The notes: generated by a model from the sequence alone, not told the origin. A stretch of DNA of 64,000 nucleotides from Caprimulgus europaeus (GCA_907165065.1 OU015551.1:372001-436000), one strand, 5' to 3'; shown: positions 1 through 12,503, numbered from the stretch's first letter. Made by a program: numbers and translations.

Positions 1-3000
1 TAAAAAGACACAAACTCCGCAGGGTTGGGAGAGGGAGGACAGGAAGAGAACTTTCAATATCGATACGGGGATTTAGCAACATCCCCTGACATTGCCAAAG
101 CCACGGCTGATATGCCTGGGGCCGTTCGGAATCGGTTGCGGTCATACCTGGCTGAATGCTCACACATGACCACGATGCTGACATGCCTGGACTTAGGCTG
201 GGTAGGAATTTTCCCCAGCTAAGTTTTGACTCCAGCAGTTCTTGGCATCTCTAAGCTGTTCTCAGGAGAGATTTTGAAAGACAGGGCTGGAGTGGTTGTC
301 ACTGTGCTGATGGTACCTATCTCCTGACAGTTGTAACATCGGGACTAGATTATAAGAATTTCTGAAGCTAAACCCTTTAAAAAGCACAGATAATCTGGAT
401 CTGTGTGAGCAGACATCCTTAGACATCCCATCTCTTCAGAAAAGTGTTCAGCATGTAAACGTATCCAAAGTGGAACGGAACTGCTGGACAGCCGCACAGC
501 AGCCAGTGCTTGGATCTGACAGACAATCCCCGAAGACAGATCTCACCCTGTGTGATGTGTTAAGCTGAAAGGATTATCTAAAGCACTTACCTTGAAAATG
601 CAAAAGTCTACACATTTGGGGATAAAAACAGATCAAGACTACATGTTGCTTCACTAAGTATTTGTTGCAAACCGGCATGCTTAGCACAACAAACACATTA
701 TCCTTTTCAGCTGGGATTCTGATCTAATTTGATGCTCAAGCTTTCTTCAAACTTCGGTGCCCTGTGCAGACTCATGTTACTATAACACAAGACTCAATAG
801 GGCTTTCATGTCCCAAACTTTCCAACCTTTTCAGGTATAGTTATGGCTTCTTTCATAGAGCCCTGGCGTGAGGAATTCTTTTTGTTGATGTAAGTGAAGT
901 TTGTGAAGATTGTGCGGTGAATATATATTTTAATGAGACTTTACAAAGTCTCTCTTAGAATTTTGAAATACATCCTTGAAGGATGAAGACACTCAAAGTC
1001 AGATACCACAGTAATTCTGGAGTGCTTTATTGCTTCCATGGTGGTGACAAGAGATACTTCAGGCTTGCGCAAGTGCCATAAATGTTCAAGCCAACTAATT
1101 ACTTCACAAACCCCAGGCGATTCCTTAGGCATGACGGTGTTCATATCACCACATTTGCTCTATTTAGGATCACCAGGAATACAAACCCTGGAAATCACAG
1201 ACCTCTGGCAGCGAAAGCAAACCATTCACATCAAGTGTATTTAAAACCACATTAAAGCATTACATAATTGTTGTTGCTGCTAGTCCAAGCAATCTTAGTG
1301 CCAAGGTTGGCAGCAGTACCCATGGATTTACCATTGCTGGTGCATGCAAACTAAATTTGTGGCTTCCATAAGGCAATGACATCACTGCAGACATTTGAGC
1401 CATATCAGAACAGGTCAGTAGTAAATCTGGTTCCATGTATTTGTTTTTCTGGAAATAAATACTTGATCTCAAGACTAACAAGTCACTCTTAAACAATCAT
1501 TCTTAAAGGACGGATCAAGCTCCCCCTAACTCCCTACTGCTAGTTCATATGTGGACATCTGAGCAGTAAGTTTTGTCAAAACATTCAAAAATACAAAAAA
1601 ACAGGCACTTTCCCCAAATCTTTTGGGAAACAAAAAAAAGTAATTCAAACAATGTGTTTACTACGCCTTTTACTATTGCTTAGCATAATCCTGAAAATTC
1701 AAGTACTGGAAGATGATGAGAAATGTAATTAATCTTCTCTTACTGACAGTTGGACAAAGTGTTTTGCACACCAAGGTGAGACTACAGAACACGGTCAGTC
1801 AGTGAGCTCAGCCTGTCTGTCTCGGCTAAACAAGGTTACAGCACGTAACGAGGCCAGAAGCAGTAAGCCATATGCAGAAGTACTGATTTATGCTACTACA
1901 AAAAAATATGTATTACATTGCTCCTATACACCACAGACATGAGCAAATACAAGCATGCTGCAAGCAGTCACTGCAAGTCACTGATTTAAGAAGGGGTCTG
2001 AAGTGCCAACACTTAAATGCATGATCAGATTTGCTACAAAACATCCCAAGCACTTCCCAGCCATTTGCTTCTCTGTTTACTCTGAGAGATGTAGCAAGTC
2101 TGAAGATTATAAAAATGGTTATCAAAACTTCTAGAATAGAAAAGTAACAGAAATTAAAAGCAAATTAATAATTTGTCACTGGAAAAATACAACGACACTA
2201 GAAATAACCACTCCATCAGGTTAAACAATTTACATAGACACCATTCACAACTGGTCTAAAAACACACACAACCACAAGCTTCATAAATGATGAGCTTGGA
2301 ATAAAGATGACTCCTGGCAACCAGAAAATCTTCCATTTTGTTGTTGGACTGTGGAGGTGTTTTACCCACTACTAAATTTTAGATATGATTTCAGAAACTA
2401 AGTTAATAAATAGTGTGACTGCCACCAAAAAAATGTGGGGGAAGAAGAAGAGTTACAAAGGTTATTAATACATAAAGGGAAAGGGAAATAAAAGAAAAAG
2501 AGAAAAATCAGCTTCAATAACAGCTTATAGTAACTGCAAATTTAAATTGAATTAAAACTTCTCCACATCCATCCACAAATAATTGTAGCTGGTTTAATTA
2601 GAGAAACTTGGTGCAGAGAAACCTGAACCAACATGTTCACCAGCCCACACGCCCACTGTTGACTGAAGAGACTCGCTCTGCTCCAAAGCTCAACACGATG
2701 ATTTCCACCATTTTCTGCACTGACCTGGGAAAGGCCAAAGAAGTTCTCCTATAATTCACTGAAAATTTAAATGGGAGTGATCTTACTGCAGCACAAGGAA
2801 GAGGCAAACATGCCCCAGGTGACATAATTCACCTTCCAAGTGAAACGACAGCATGGGCAGAAGGAAAAGGAGTGGTTGCAACTGACCACAAGGGAGTTTC
2901 CTAACTCCCATGGGAGTGAAATACCCAGGACAACTCCCTCCTCCTGCAGCCGACCAGGAGAAGGTGCTTCTGAAGAGGACAAATTGCTCTGAACAAATGG

Positions 3001-3440
3001 ATATTAGCAGAGCAGATCTCTGCGAGGGAAGTTACCCTCAAGTACAAAGATAACACACCAAAGACTGAACACCAGAAAGAATAAAGAGGGCATACGGAAA
3101 CTCCAAGAAAAGGAAAACTATAAAATATTATTCAGAAGGATGATGAGTGGAGCAATACAGAGCCCTCAGGTTTGGCTACTGAGATCATGGTCCAGAGCCA
3201 CAAACCAGATGATGAGCAAACCAGGGCATTTGTTGAAAGAGGCGGCGGGGATGGAGCCGTAAGATCATGGAAGGCTGAGACCCTGAGGTGAGAAAGCCAC
3301 AGGACGGGGTGAAGTAGGGCTCTCCATGGCGAGGAGGAATCAGAGAACAATATGAGACACTGACAGAGGGACAGAAATACAGACACCGAGGAGGCCAGGG
3401 AAGGACTGCACAGGAGCCAGGGCACCTTTCAGGAGGGAGG
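1..3440. other. Upstream AT-rich region, no recognised gene
   Basis: No open reading frame here resembles a protein I know. On the minus strand, about 3000 down to 1010 is T-rich, full of stops, and ends in a good AATAAA signal, so it looks like a 3'UTR (see the poly(A) entry). A strong minus-strand splice donor, AAG|GTAAGTGC, lies at 590-583 (exon side beginning at 591), but no matching acceptor with a good pyrimidine tract was found nearby. The first 250 bases are more GC-rich and I do not recognise them. The owner of these signals cannot be named from this window. Confidence 0.4.
1026..1031 (-). terminator. Candidate minus-strand poly(A) signal AATAAA
   Basis: The + strand reads TTTATT, so the minus strand reads GCAATAAAGC. 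The 2 kb upstream on the minus strand (higher coordinates) is T-rich with several poly-T runs, the usual look of a vertebrate 3'UTR. I infer the end of a minus-strand transcript. No coding exon was found to go with it, so this is suggestive only. Confidence 0.3.
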
Positions 3441-3444
3441 TTAG

Positions 3445-3714
3445 AGAGATAGAACAAGGGGTGATGGCTTGAAACTGGCAGAGGGGAGATGGAGATGAGA
3501 TGTGAGGAAGAAATTCTTGGCTGTGAGGGTGGTGAGACCCTGGCCCAGGTTGGCCAGAGAAGCTGTGGCTGCTCCTCCCTGGAAGTGTTCTCGGCCAGGT
3601 TGGATGAGGCTTGGAGCAACCTGGTCTAGTGGAAGGTGTCCCTGCTGCTGGCAGGGGGCGTGGGACTGGATGAGCTTTGAGGTCCCTTCCAACCCAAACC
3701 AGTCTGGGATTCTT
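3445..3714 (+). mobile_element. CR1 non-LTR retrotransposon, 3' end fragment
   Basis: The + strand reads as a CR1 3' end: the block around GGCCAGAGAAGCTGTGG, then TTGGATGAGGCTTGGAGCAACCTGGTC, ending in TCCCTTCCAACCCAAACC and a short tail near 3712. It is 5'-truncated like nearly all avian CR1 copies. It belongs to the same subfamily as the copies at 22761 and 59482. It lies directly beside the upstream CpG island. Confidence 0.9.
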
Positions 3715-3822
3715 AACAAGGGCAGAAAATCAGGGAGGTGGGAGCTGCCCAGCACCCGCAGCATGTGCCGCCCTCCCCCCCGAATGAGGCCCCGTGCAGG
3801 GCAGCGAGGTAGAGTCCGGGGA

Positions 3823-4018
3823 CGGAGCGGCCACGCCAACCGCCGGGGCAGCCCCAGAGACGGGACGGGGCAGCCACACCAACCGCCGGGGCGGCCCCAG
3901 AGACGGGACGGGGCAGCCACAGCAACCGCCGGGGCAGCCACAGCAACCGCCGGGGCGGCCCCAGAGACTGGACGGGGCAGCCACACCAACCGCCGGGGCG
4001 GCCCCAGAAACGGAACGG
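3823..4018. repeat. 43-bp GC-rich minisatellite in the CpG island
   Basis: About four copies of a 43-bp unit, recognisable by AACCGCCGGGGC followed by GGCCCCAGAGACGGGAC. One copy carries an extra internal 21-bp duplication of its first half (about 3916-3958). Copies differ by only a few substitutions, so the array is young or homogenised. It gives long artefactual reading frames in several frames, which should not be called genes. Confidence 0.9.
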
Positions 4019-4065
4019 CGGCACCAGGGCAGCTGCGCGCACAACTCCAGCATCACCCGTCCGCA

Positions 4066-4075
4066 GCCGCCATTT
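4066..4075 (-). promoter_or_regulatory. YY1-type motif (minus strand)
   Basis: The + strand GCCGCCATTT gives AAATGGCGGC on the minus strand, close to the YY1 consensus AANATGGCGGC that is usually found just downstream of CpG-island transcription starts and oriented with transcription. Confidence 0.45.
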
Positions 4076-4212
4076 CACAGACCGCGCGGGCCGAGCCGGG
4101 AGCGGGCGGGGCGGGGCCGGGCCTGTCCAGGGGCGGGACAGGGACGCTCCGGGGGCGGGTGAGGAGCAGCCCCGCCCCGCCGCTGCCTTCCCCGCGGCTG
4201 TGGCCGCTCCTG

Positions 4213-4223
4213 GCCGCCATTTT
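4213..4223 (-). promoter_or_regulatory. YY1 consensus motif (minus strand)
   Basis: The + strand GCCGCCATTTT is AAAATGGCGGC on the minus strand, a full YY1 consensus. Together with the second copy at 4066-4075 in the same orientation it points to minus-strand transcription starting around 4230-4300. Confidence 0.5.
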
Positions 4224-4740
4224 AGGCGAGCCCCAGGGCGGGCGGTGGAGGTGGTTTGAAAGGTTGTTGCTGCTGCTGCAGCCCCGGGAGAGATAAACCG
4301 GTGTGATTAAAGTAGTGGTTTTGATAACAACGGAAGCAACATAAAAATAGGGAAATTAATTAATTTACAGAGCAGCTGCCCGGAGACTGACGGGAGAACC
4401 TGTCGGAGCCTGGAGCTGAGGGAGCCTGGGGCGGCTGCTGCTGCTTTGAAACCAGGAGAGCGCACCCGAGTTCAGGCGGGCTCCTAAGGCCCTCCGACCT
4501 TCTGCGTTGTGTTTGTGCTGTTAGAAAGCGGTGCACAAATCTCCTGTTGTACCCTGAGGTTTGTAGCTGATGCTTATTCACAGCCAGTGACAACCATTTG
4601 TCCTCCTGACAACCACTTTGTTCACTTTGTGCTGTTCATTTTCCTGCCGTGCGTGGACCGTGTTGGCAATGGCTTCCAGCATTGCCCTGTTTGAAGTGAG
4701 CTTTTTTCATCTTTCAGAAATTGCATGACCGGACGTACCT

Positions 4741-6440
4741 GTGAGTGAGGAGCCTGGTGTCATTTCTGTTGCATCATTGTAAGACCTAGCTCCGCATTTC
4801 TAAAATTCCACATTATCATGAAACCTTCAGATCTGTCTGTTTTCATATTGAACTGAAATGCTGCAGCAGACAATGAATATATTTCAGCAAAATGAGATTG
4901 TTCCCTTAAAAACAGACATTAAGAGGATAATACCTTCTAATTGACATCCCAGTTTTAAATAACATACTGCTTACGGTGATAACTGAAATGATCAGATTGT
5001 AAACGTACTGTTACAAGTCAAAGGCATCAAAGCTCTGTGCAGTGTGGTCTTGTGCCCATGGCCTCGTTTTGGAGACCTTAGACCCATCTTAGGCCCAAGA
5101 ATAGGATTGCTTAGCTAAAATCTGAGTGATCCAAGGAAAATACAAAATTCACAGTAACAGAAAGCTGCTACTGATGTGAGTGACAAAATTGTCATATTGT
5201 GGCTGGCATACATAGCAGCATGAGCAAATAACAGATGCACAAACATCTTTAATGTTTTATGAGGCCTTGAAGGATATTTCCAGACCTGTCAGGCTTAGAG
5301 TGTACATGTGAGGATTCCCCATCTGGCACTGAAAGCTATGATAAAGAAAAAAAGAAAATGGCAAGGTTTTTAACATCTCTCTTAACCATTAACCTTCTTG
5401 ATGGACTCTTCATTTAACGATGCTGACCGTTACGTTTTCTTTGATATACAGAAGAGTAGGAGCCTGTATGTAGTGGCCCAGTGTAACAGCACCACTTGAA
5501 GAGGTTTCTGAAATTGGTTTCTGGGCAGATAAACCAGATACCACCAGTGTAACAATTGGGAATTTACTATACAAGGCATTGCCAGAGGCCATGTCAAGAG
5601 GGAAGATATTTGCATTTTCATTGTGTGGTTTTCCATGTTTTCCAGTGTAATCACTTCCACACAGTGTGTAAGGAAATGGCAAAGAACACTTATTCCTATC
5701 TATGGTTTTGCTACTATATTGCAAGTTCCTATCCTTCAGGTGAGATCTCACTGTTCTCCTAGTCTAGAGAAAGGTGCATTAATTTGATTCTCAGTTACAT
5801 TACTCAGCTAAGTAGAACTTAAACTATGAGTTGCCTGTGAATGAAAAATAACATCACGCATTTTAATACAGCAATATTCTGAATTTCCGGCCAAAGTTGA
5901 GTACCTTGACAGGGGTACAGGATTTAGACTTGCAAGCTTTGCAAGTATGTTACACACTAAATGTACTGCTTTGTCCTGTGGGTGTTTTTGCAGAATACTG
6001 TGTCAGTGACAAAAAGACATTTGTTTCCTGCAGAATAGTGGAACTTTATGTTCACAGATTCCTCTTGTGCAGTGGAAAAAGGTTCAGGTATAAAGGGATG
6101 CGCCTGGATTCCAAAAAATTGCTGGCAGTGGATGGAGGGAAAACATTGGACCAGCAGGTCCCTTACAGTCACTGCAGGACTTAAGAGCACAGAAAAGCAC
6201 TGACCACCACAGTTTCTCCCGCTGATCATCACTTGCATCTCGTTTACACAGGAACAATTTAATCTCTTAACCAGTCACAACCATTCCTTTGTGTTACCGC
6301 TCAGGGAGGCTTCAGCTAACGGGGAGGTGCCGACCACAAACACCCCAGAGCCTGGGGCAGTCCTGCTCTGTCCTGCTGCATCTCCTACTCAAGCCCAACT
6401 TTTGCTGCTGGGAAAACCCGGCATTTCTTCTTCCTCAGGG
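4741..6440. other. Spacer between the two CpG islands, no gene seen
   Basis: AT-rich sequence with stops in all frames beyond short runs. No exon, repeat or known motif is recognised. GC content starts to climb from about 6290 toward the ELAVL1 island. Confidence 0.5.
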
Positions 6441-6464
6441 GCGTTACGGAAGGACTCGCACACA

Positions 6465-6494
6465 GGGAGCCACGGAGACGGGAGCCACGGAGAC
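6465..6494. repeat. 15-bp tandem duplication
   Basis: Two exact copies of GGGAGCCACGGAGAC, 6465-6479 and 6480-6494, at the left edge of the ELAVL1 CpG island. No function is evident. Confidence 0.85.
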
Positions 6495-7019
6495 GGGAGA
6501 CACGTTCTCCTCCTGGCTCCTTCCTGCGGCTGCAGCAGGCCCTAGCGGAGCGGGCCGAGCCCGGGAGGGCACCGGCTCCGCTCCGGGCCGTTTCGGAAGC
6601 CCCGGACCGTGGCGGCGGGGATGGCTCTGGCCACGCTGCCGCCACCTCCCCGCACGCTCCGCCAGGCGCTCCCCGCAGGCCCGCTGGCGAGGCGGGCTGG
6701 TGCAGGCCCCGGCTCACCCGCAGAGGCTGCCCAGACCCTCCCGGCTCGCTGCCGGGAGAGGGAGTGGGGGCGATGCCCTGACCCGCGCACGAGCCCCGCG
6801 GCCGTGCGGGACCTGGCGGAAGCCGCGGCCCGGGGACGCGCGGGGCCCCACTCCTCCCGCCAGGCCGCCGGCGCCGCATGCGCAGCGCCCCTCTCCCCAG
6901 CGCGCGCGAGAGGCCGCCCCCGGCCGGCGCTTGACGGACGGGCCTCCAGACCAATGGGGTGTGGGACACGTGCGCGCGGCAGCCAACGGGACTCGGCGGC
7001 CGGGGCGGGGGCGTGGCCG

Positions 7020-7099
7020 GCGGCGCTGCGAGCGGCTTGTTGTGCGCGCTGCGAAGCCGTTAGCCTCGCGCTGTCCGGGCCCTGCCAAGCCGGCGACAG
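7020..7099 (+). other. ELAVL1 exon 1 (noncoding 5'UTR), start approximate
   Basis: This exon is called from the CpG-island promoter and from a good donor, GACAG|GTGAGG, after 7099. Spliced to the exon 2 acceptor at 19669 it contributes only 5'UTR. A TAG at 7061-7063 is in frame with the ELAVL1 ATG (39 nt to the donor plus 12 nt in exon 2), so translation cannot start upstream in this exon. The 5' boundary is a guess from motif positions. Other first exons inside the island are possible. Confidence 0.65.
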
Positions 7100-10000
7100 G
7101 TGAGGCCGCGCCGCTGCGGGCTGAGGGGCAGCGCCCGCGGAGCCCCCGGCGGCCTCTACGAGGCCGGCGCAGGCAGGAGTGGGCGCCGAGGGCCGCGCAG
7201 AGCCAGGCTGAGGCCTAGGCCTGCAGGGGCAGAGCTGGGGCCTGCGGGGGGAGGGGCCAGCCGCAGCGGGAGCGCGGGCCCGGGGCGCCCGGGCGGTGTG
7301 CCGGGGCTGCGGCCTGTGGCCGGAGGTGGGCCTGCAGCCTGCGGGGCCACGAGAGCCTGCGGGAGGTTGGATGGGGGCCCGAGGCCTCCGCGCTAGTGGG
7401 CGAGAAGGCCTCGGGTCTCGCTGCATGGGGCTGCCGCGGCGGGAGCCGGCCCTGGGCGGCAGCTGCGCTGCCTGGGTCCGTGCCGTATCGCGGAGCCTTT
7501 CTTCTGGCTCGTGTCGTTGTCTTTCATCTTTATTTTGTCCGTGGCTGCACGGACACGGCTTTTAAATCTCCCACCTTCCTTAAGACTGGCGCGTCTTTAT
7601 TGACTGGCGCTATCTGAGGGTGGGCGGCCTAACGCGGCCCGCGCGCGTTCACATTAATGCTGTTTTGGGCCGGCTAGGAAGAGGGTTAAGTAACGCTGTG
7701 CTAAGTGCTTTTGGCCGGAAGAAATAATGACTAAAGTAGCAGCCCACTATTATTAGTACTCGTGGGAGGCTTTTCAGAGTAGAGCACTTACCTTTTGTAG
7801 CGATTGGAAGAGGCAGGAATGTACTGGGGGGCAGTTCAGTGGGAGGAGGTGGTGAGAGGAAGGTGCGTGGAGGTGGCCCAGAGAAGGGGCCACTGAGCTG
7901 GTTATCGTGTTCTGTGATGCTGGGTAGTGGAGTAGCATTTATGTGTTGGGCAGAGGCTTAAATCTGAGACTTGCTGAGAAGGGATGCATGTTTTGTTGCC
8001 TGAAGGACTTGCAGTGGGATCCTGTGATCCACTTAATGAGGCATCTGTGGAAGATAAAGGAGGAAATAAATGGGAAGGGTAGCCATAAATTACCTTTATT
8101 AACGTTGCTTGTTGTTGACATTTGATCACTTTTTGTGGTCTGTTTCTGTTCCTTTTTCTTTTATGCCCTGAACATGGATGTTTACTGTTTGTATTGTTGA
8201 GCTCCTACCTCTTTACCAGCCTGCTGTTCTCCAGAACTCGTGTTTTAACTACTTCCTTCTAGATTAGTATGAACAGAATTCTCTGACTTGTGTATTTCTC
8301 TTTAAAAGTGAGACAATTCATATGTTCCATAGGCTTTATCAAGCCCTTGTGGTTGATTTGATTTCTTAGATTTCTGCTGACTCTTAGGTGATGTCTGTGT
8401 TGTCTGATAGATAATAAAGTCTAGATTCCTCAGCTGAGAGTCTGTACAGTGTGATACATTCCTCTGTGAGTGTCCTAGTTTTTGTTTGAAGCAGTGTAAC
8501 TGTATTTGTATAATGATGCAGGTGAGTCTGTGGTTTCATGATTCAGTGTTCAGCAGTCCTGAGTGATAGAGCTGTGCTCTGCACTTGCAGTGAGCTCTCT
8601 GCTTCGTTTGATTGGAATATGAACAGGATGTTGTTAAATATATTCTATAGTGTGTTTATAGCCTTAGTTACTTAGCCCTGATGTGAGTAGTTCTGCAGCA
8701 CCAGATAAAGGTGTCTCTACTGCTTTCCTGTGTGAGCTGTCTTGTGCAGCGCCAGGTTTGTGGGGAACAGCAGCCTAAATGGAAATGTGAATATTCTGTA
8801 CAGCATCTTTCTGAACTTCATTGTGTCTGTTCAATGTGGCTGCTTTCTAGTGCTGACATGACCTTACCATGAAGTGTGCTCTGTGCTCCCAATTAAAGCA
8901 CTGTGTTTTCTCTTTGCTGGTTCTTGCATGTTCTGTCACTTTTTTCTTCCTGAAAAAACCCGTTTCTGTCTTGACCTGTCAGAGATGTGTTGTTTTACTT
9001 TCAGAATATATTTCTTTAAGCTGTTGTGCCAGCCTGCTTGCTTTCCTGAAGCTCTGGTCTCCCTCTGGTTTCTTGCTTGTTTGTTATGAGCCCTCTGTGA
9101 GTTGATTACAGTAAAATGTTATTAGACATTTCACTGACTGTGTGTCTTGTGGATAAGCTGCCTGTGAAAGTGGGAGGCTTTTAGTTAGAGAAAACTCAAG
9201 CTTGCTGTATTTCCAGACTTTGAAAAGGTGTTTGGAGAAACATCTTTTTGCTCTTCCACTTTAGAGAAAGCATGGGAGGCAGTTGCAGGAGACTCCCACC
9301 GATTTAAGCATTTAGAAGGAACGAGTTCAGCAGATGAGAGATGTTAAATTTTGCCTTGTGTTGGAAATGGTGATATTGGAGCACTTATCTGTGATATGCA
9401 GTTCTGTGATCTGGGCACCTGCAGGCTTCACACTGCTGGCCTGAATGATCCATTTGATTATACAGCCTTGTTATATGTAGATGATGTATGCAAAAATAGA
9501 TGCTCAGCTGCTTCTGTTTTGGTTTTTTTGAGGGGAGTAGAGTGTAAATCAGCCATACTGAGAAGGCAGAGACATTCTTAATGTGTGTGCTTTTGATGCT
9601 TTTTTTTTTTTTAATATTAGTAGCAGTGGCAGAGTCAATTTTCCTCTCGCCCACCGCTTCCATGGCCTCCTTGTGGGAGTGCACCAGCAAGTTGTGCTGT
9701 CTCATCAAGCCTTCAGAGGTGAATTTCCAGCTACTTGTTTTGTGCTGGAGGACGAGTTGGATGTTGTCTCCTCCTCCTGTGACTTCACTTGCTTTCCCAT
9801 CCCATCAAAATGAAAGTACCAGCTGCTGATCCAAGGCTGGATCCATGTGTAGGGCAGCTGCTGTCAGGATATGTCTGGAATCTGCAGTTCTTAGTCCGCT
9901 TCTTCTGACCTGCTGTAAACGTCTACGCAAAGGAAAGGAGTTGTTTCCTCACAGCACAGTTCTTTGTCTCCAGATGCTTTTTTGTAGTTGAAAAAATTCC

Positions 10001-12010
10001 CAGAAGCAATTGCAGTCTGACCTTGTCTAGAGCAAGGAAGGTAATAACTGCTTTCTGGTTTTTTTTTTTAATATCTTTTTATCATAAGCCTGTCCTTTTA
10101 AAAATACCAGTGCAGAAGGTGAGACGGTCCCAGCTGCACAGGGTTGTCCAGCTGCCTCTTCTCTGCTTAAGAGCTCCGTTATTTCAAACTGGCAACAGGG
10201 ACAGAACAACTGTGGAAGGTGTTGATGTGAAGCTCTGAGCAGAGCTCTGGAGCCTCCTCTCTCTGTCAAGGCTGACTATTGACCATGGGAGATGGGGAAT
10301 CTCAGATCTGGCTGCAGGTGTTTGGTCTCTTGGCTGCACAGTTTCCAGGTGCCCTTGTTGGTGCACATCAAGCAGAGACGATGTCGGGAGGCCCTGACCC
10401 GCCCCTTGGCGTTAAAGCAGTGGATGGTAATTATGGCCAGTGTCTGATTTCTGACAGCATCCTAACGATGATGAATTTTGTTCCTGCGAAGTGAGTGTGG
10501 TTCACCAGACTGGTGGTAAAATGAGGTAATTCCCCTGAAGAATGCAACTCATTTTTTTGGCCTCAAAGACGTCTGTCTCTGAATAGCAACACAAGCATTG
10601 ACAAAAGCATTTACCGTGGTGATGTCATTATATGGACATGAAGATAAACAACTAAGAGAAGCATTTAAAAGCTTTTTAGACAAATCTGATTAACAAAGTA
10701 GGTTTACATATTCTTTAACAAAGTTATGACAGTTCTAATTTGTTAGACTAGTAATATGCTTAAAACTAAGCTTATACCCAATATTGTAAATTAAAACCAA
10801 AATGAGCTTAAAATATGTTGCACTAAAAAGAATTGATTTAGCATATGGAAATAAAGTTTGCTGAAATGCAGTAATCTATTTCAGTAATAGTCACTTCTGG
10901 TGCAGAAATATTTTTGTCAGAACTGACAAAAATGTTGGAGTCTTAAATTTAGTCAAGCTAAGGAGAAAAGGGGCAGTGTCCTCATTCCAGGCCCTCAAAA
11001 GAGGGGAAAGGTGAGATCTATTAACTGTGAAAAACCTGAAGGACTGGCAAGCAGAAAGGATCTATCTGGCTGCCAGGTTTACAAACAGAACATACACGTA
11101 CAAGTTAAGCAACTCGTGGCTGAACACTCAAGAGTTTCAGTGTAAAAGAATCCTCTTGTCTAAAGAGAAACTTTTTTTTTTTGTGACCTTCATTAGCATG
11201 TTTCAGAGTTGGTTTCATTCTTGAGGGTGGGAAGGGAGGAGAGTACAAATGCCAAGTTAATAAAATTGAGTATTGAATTTAAATTTCTCCTGTTTTCTGT
11301 TTTAAAGTATTGCAGCTGCAGGGGAGAGGAATTCAGATGGGAGAGCTTTGCAGGAGAGAATACTGACCTTATTGATTGCTGTGGGACAATACAAAGAGAA
11401 ATAGAGTAGCAGTGCTGTTTGGGGGAAGGGATCTGTGACACCTCACTTTCTGCCTTTTAAGTTTTCGTGCTGAAACATCATGCTTCAAAGTTCAGGAAGG
11501 TGGCTATTCCAGTGAGACATCAGATTCATGCTCATGCAACAGAGTAGCTGCCAATCAGCTAAGCAAGTATAACAAGGAGGAAAAGGTGAGATCAAGATCT
11601 TCCCTTTGTGGTCATGGGCTTGCTTTTTGGAAACAGCATCAGACATCTCTCAATCACAGGCACGCTACTTTGTGTCTAAATTATTTTTATTCCTAAGAAA
11701 AACTTAATATTATTACCTGCTTTTGCAAGTATACATTGAAATAATCTGTTGAAACACTTAAGCATGTGGCTTAGATCTGAGTGGAGATTTTGAAGTGCAT
11801 GACCTGTGTGTGTACACCCAAGGATAACATTTTATGTTAAACTTAAGATTTTTTTCCCTCTCATATGCTGTATAAATGTTATTCTTGAATTGAAGAGAGA
11901 ATCTGTTGCTTTAGTGATTTCCTCTTCCCCCAGTTGGCAATCTTTGTTAGTCAAGATTAAAATCCTCACATAGTTTGTTGAAGTAATATTGTATTGGTGC
12001 AGTGGGGCTT

Positions 12011-12503
12011 TGTGGTGGTTTAACCACAGTGGGACCATGGGGTCCTGCATTCACTCAGTGAGGTGGGATGGGAGTCACAACAGAGGGGTCACGGATTAGG
12101 AAGGGGACAGGGACAGCTCCCTCACTAGGGATGGTCACAGACAAAATGGATTCAAACTTGGGGAAGAAAAATCAATTTAATTTGTTGCAAATCATCTGAT
12201 AGACATAACAACCACGTCTGACAACACCTTCCCCCACCCCTCCCTTCTTCCCGGGCTCCAGTCACTTTGCTCCCCATTTCTGTACCTTCCCCCCAGCAGC
12301 ACAGGGCACAGGGAATGGGGGTTCAGTCAGGTCACCTCTGCTGCTCTTCCCGGCATGAAAGTCCAGGAACAAGATGTTCCAACACAAACTTCCCATGGAG
12401 TCACTCTTTGGGCTCAGCTCCTGGTTCCAGCATGGGGCCATCCAAGGGCACCTCCTCACCCACCCCCTGGCTCTGGAGATCCCCCCCCTCTCGCATTGAG
12501 TGA
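12011..12503 (-). mobile_element. Partial LTR of an avian endogenous retrovirus
   Basis: It starts at 12011 with TGTGGTGGTTTAACC, the reverse complement of the ...GGTTAAACCACCACA 3' end that I know from avian ERV LTRs. The element is therefore on the minus strand, with its 3' terminus at 12011 and its 5' part missing beyond about 12503. From 12250 onward it matches the minus-strand LTR at 25698-26335 (shared block ACTTTGCTCCCCATTTCT). No internal retroviral genes accompany it. No target-site duplication can be tested because one end is lost. Confidence 0.75.

Larger units (their letters stand above)
3760..4320. promoter_or_regulatory. Upstream CpG island, probable promoter
   Basis: A sharply bounded GC- and CpG-rich block in AT-rich surroundings. 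It holds GC boxes (GGGCGGGGCGGGG near 4107 and similar), no TATA box, and two YY1-type motifs on the minus strand (4066-4075 and 4213-4223). A usable + strand donor, GCGG|GTGAGG, lies at 4158/4159, and a second, CCT|GTGAGT, at 4740/4741. A minus-strand ATG inside the second YY1 motif opens a 54-codon Ala/Gly/Pro-rich frame that stops near 4051. Its transcripts could run in either direction; it may serve an unknown minus-strand gene, a divergent noncoding RNA, or an alternative 5' exon of ELAVL1. Confidence 0.6.
6440..7480 (+). promoter_or_regulatory. ELAVL1 CpG-island promoter
   Basis: Strongly GC- and CpG-rich, TATA-less, ending in the first exon donor of ELAVL1. Visible elements just upstream of the exon are a CCAAT box (6951-6955, ACCAATGGGG), an E-box CACGTG (6967-6972), a second CCAA-like box near 6983, and a GC-box cluster GGGGCGGGGGCGTGG (7002-7016). 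The transcription start is inferred to lie downstream of the GC boxes, roughly 7020, but cannot be fixed by eye. A 15-bp tandem duplication lies at 6465-6494. Long frames through the island on both strands are composition artefacts. Confidence 0.8.

Noticed and set aside
3441..4296. Frames of 108-264 codons over the minisatellite and upstream island
   Set aside because: Open only because of the 43-bp repeat and GC content; the periodic residues simply follow the tandem units.
6289..7426. Frames of 194-309 codons on both strands over the ELAVL1 CpG island
   Set aside because: Composition artefacts: GC-rich DNA lacks stop codons, frames overlap on both strands and show no known domain.
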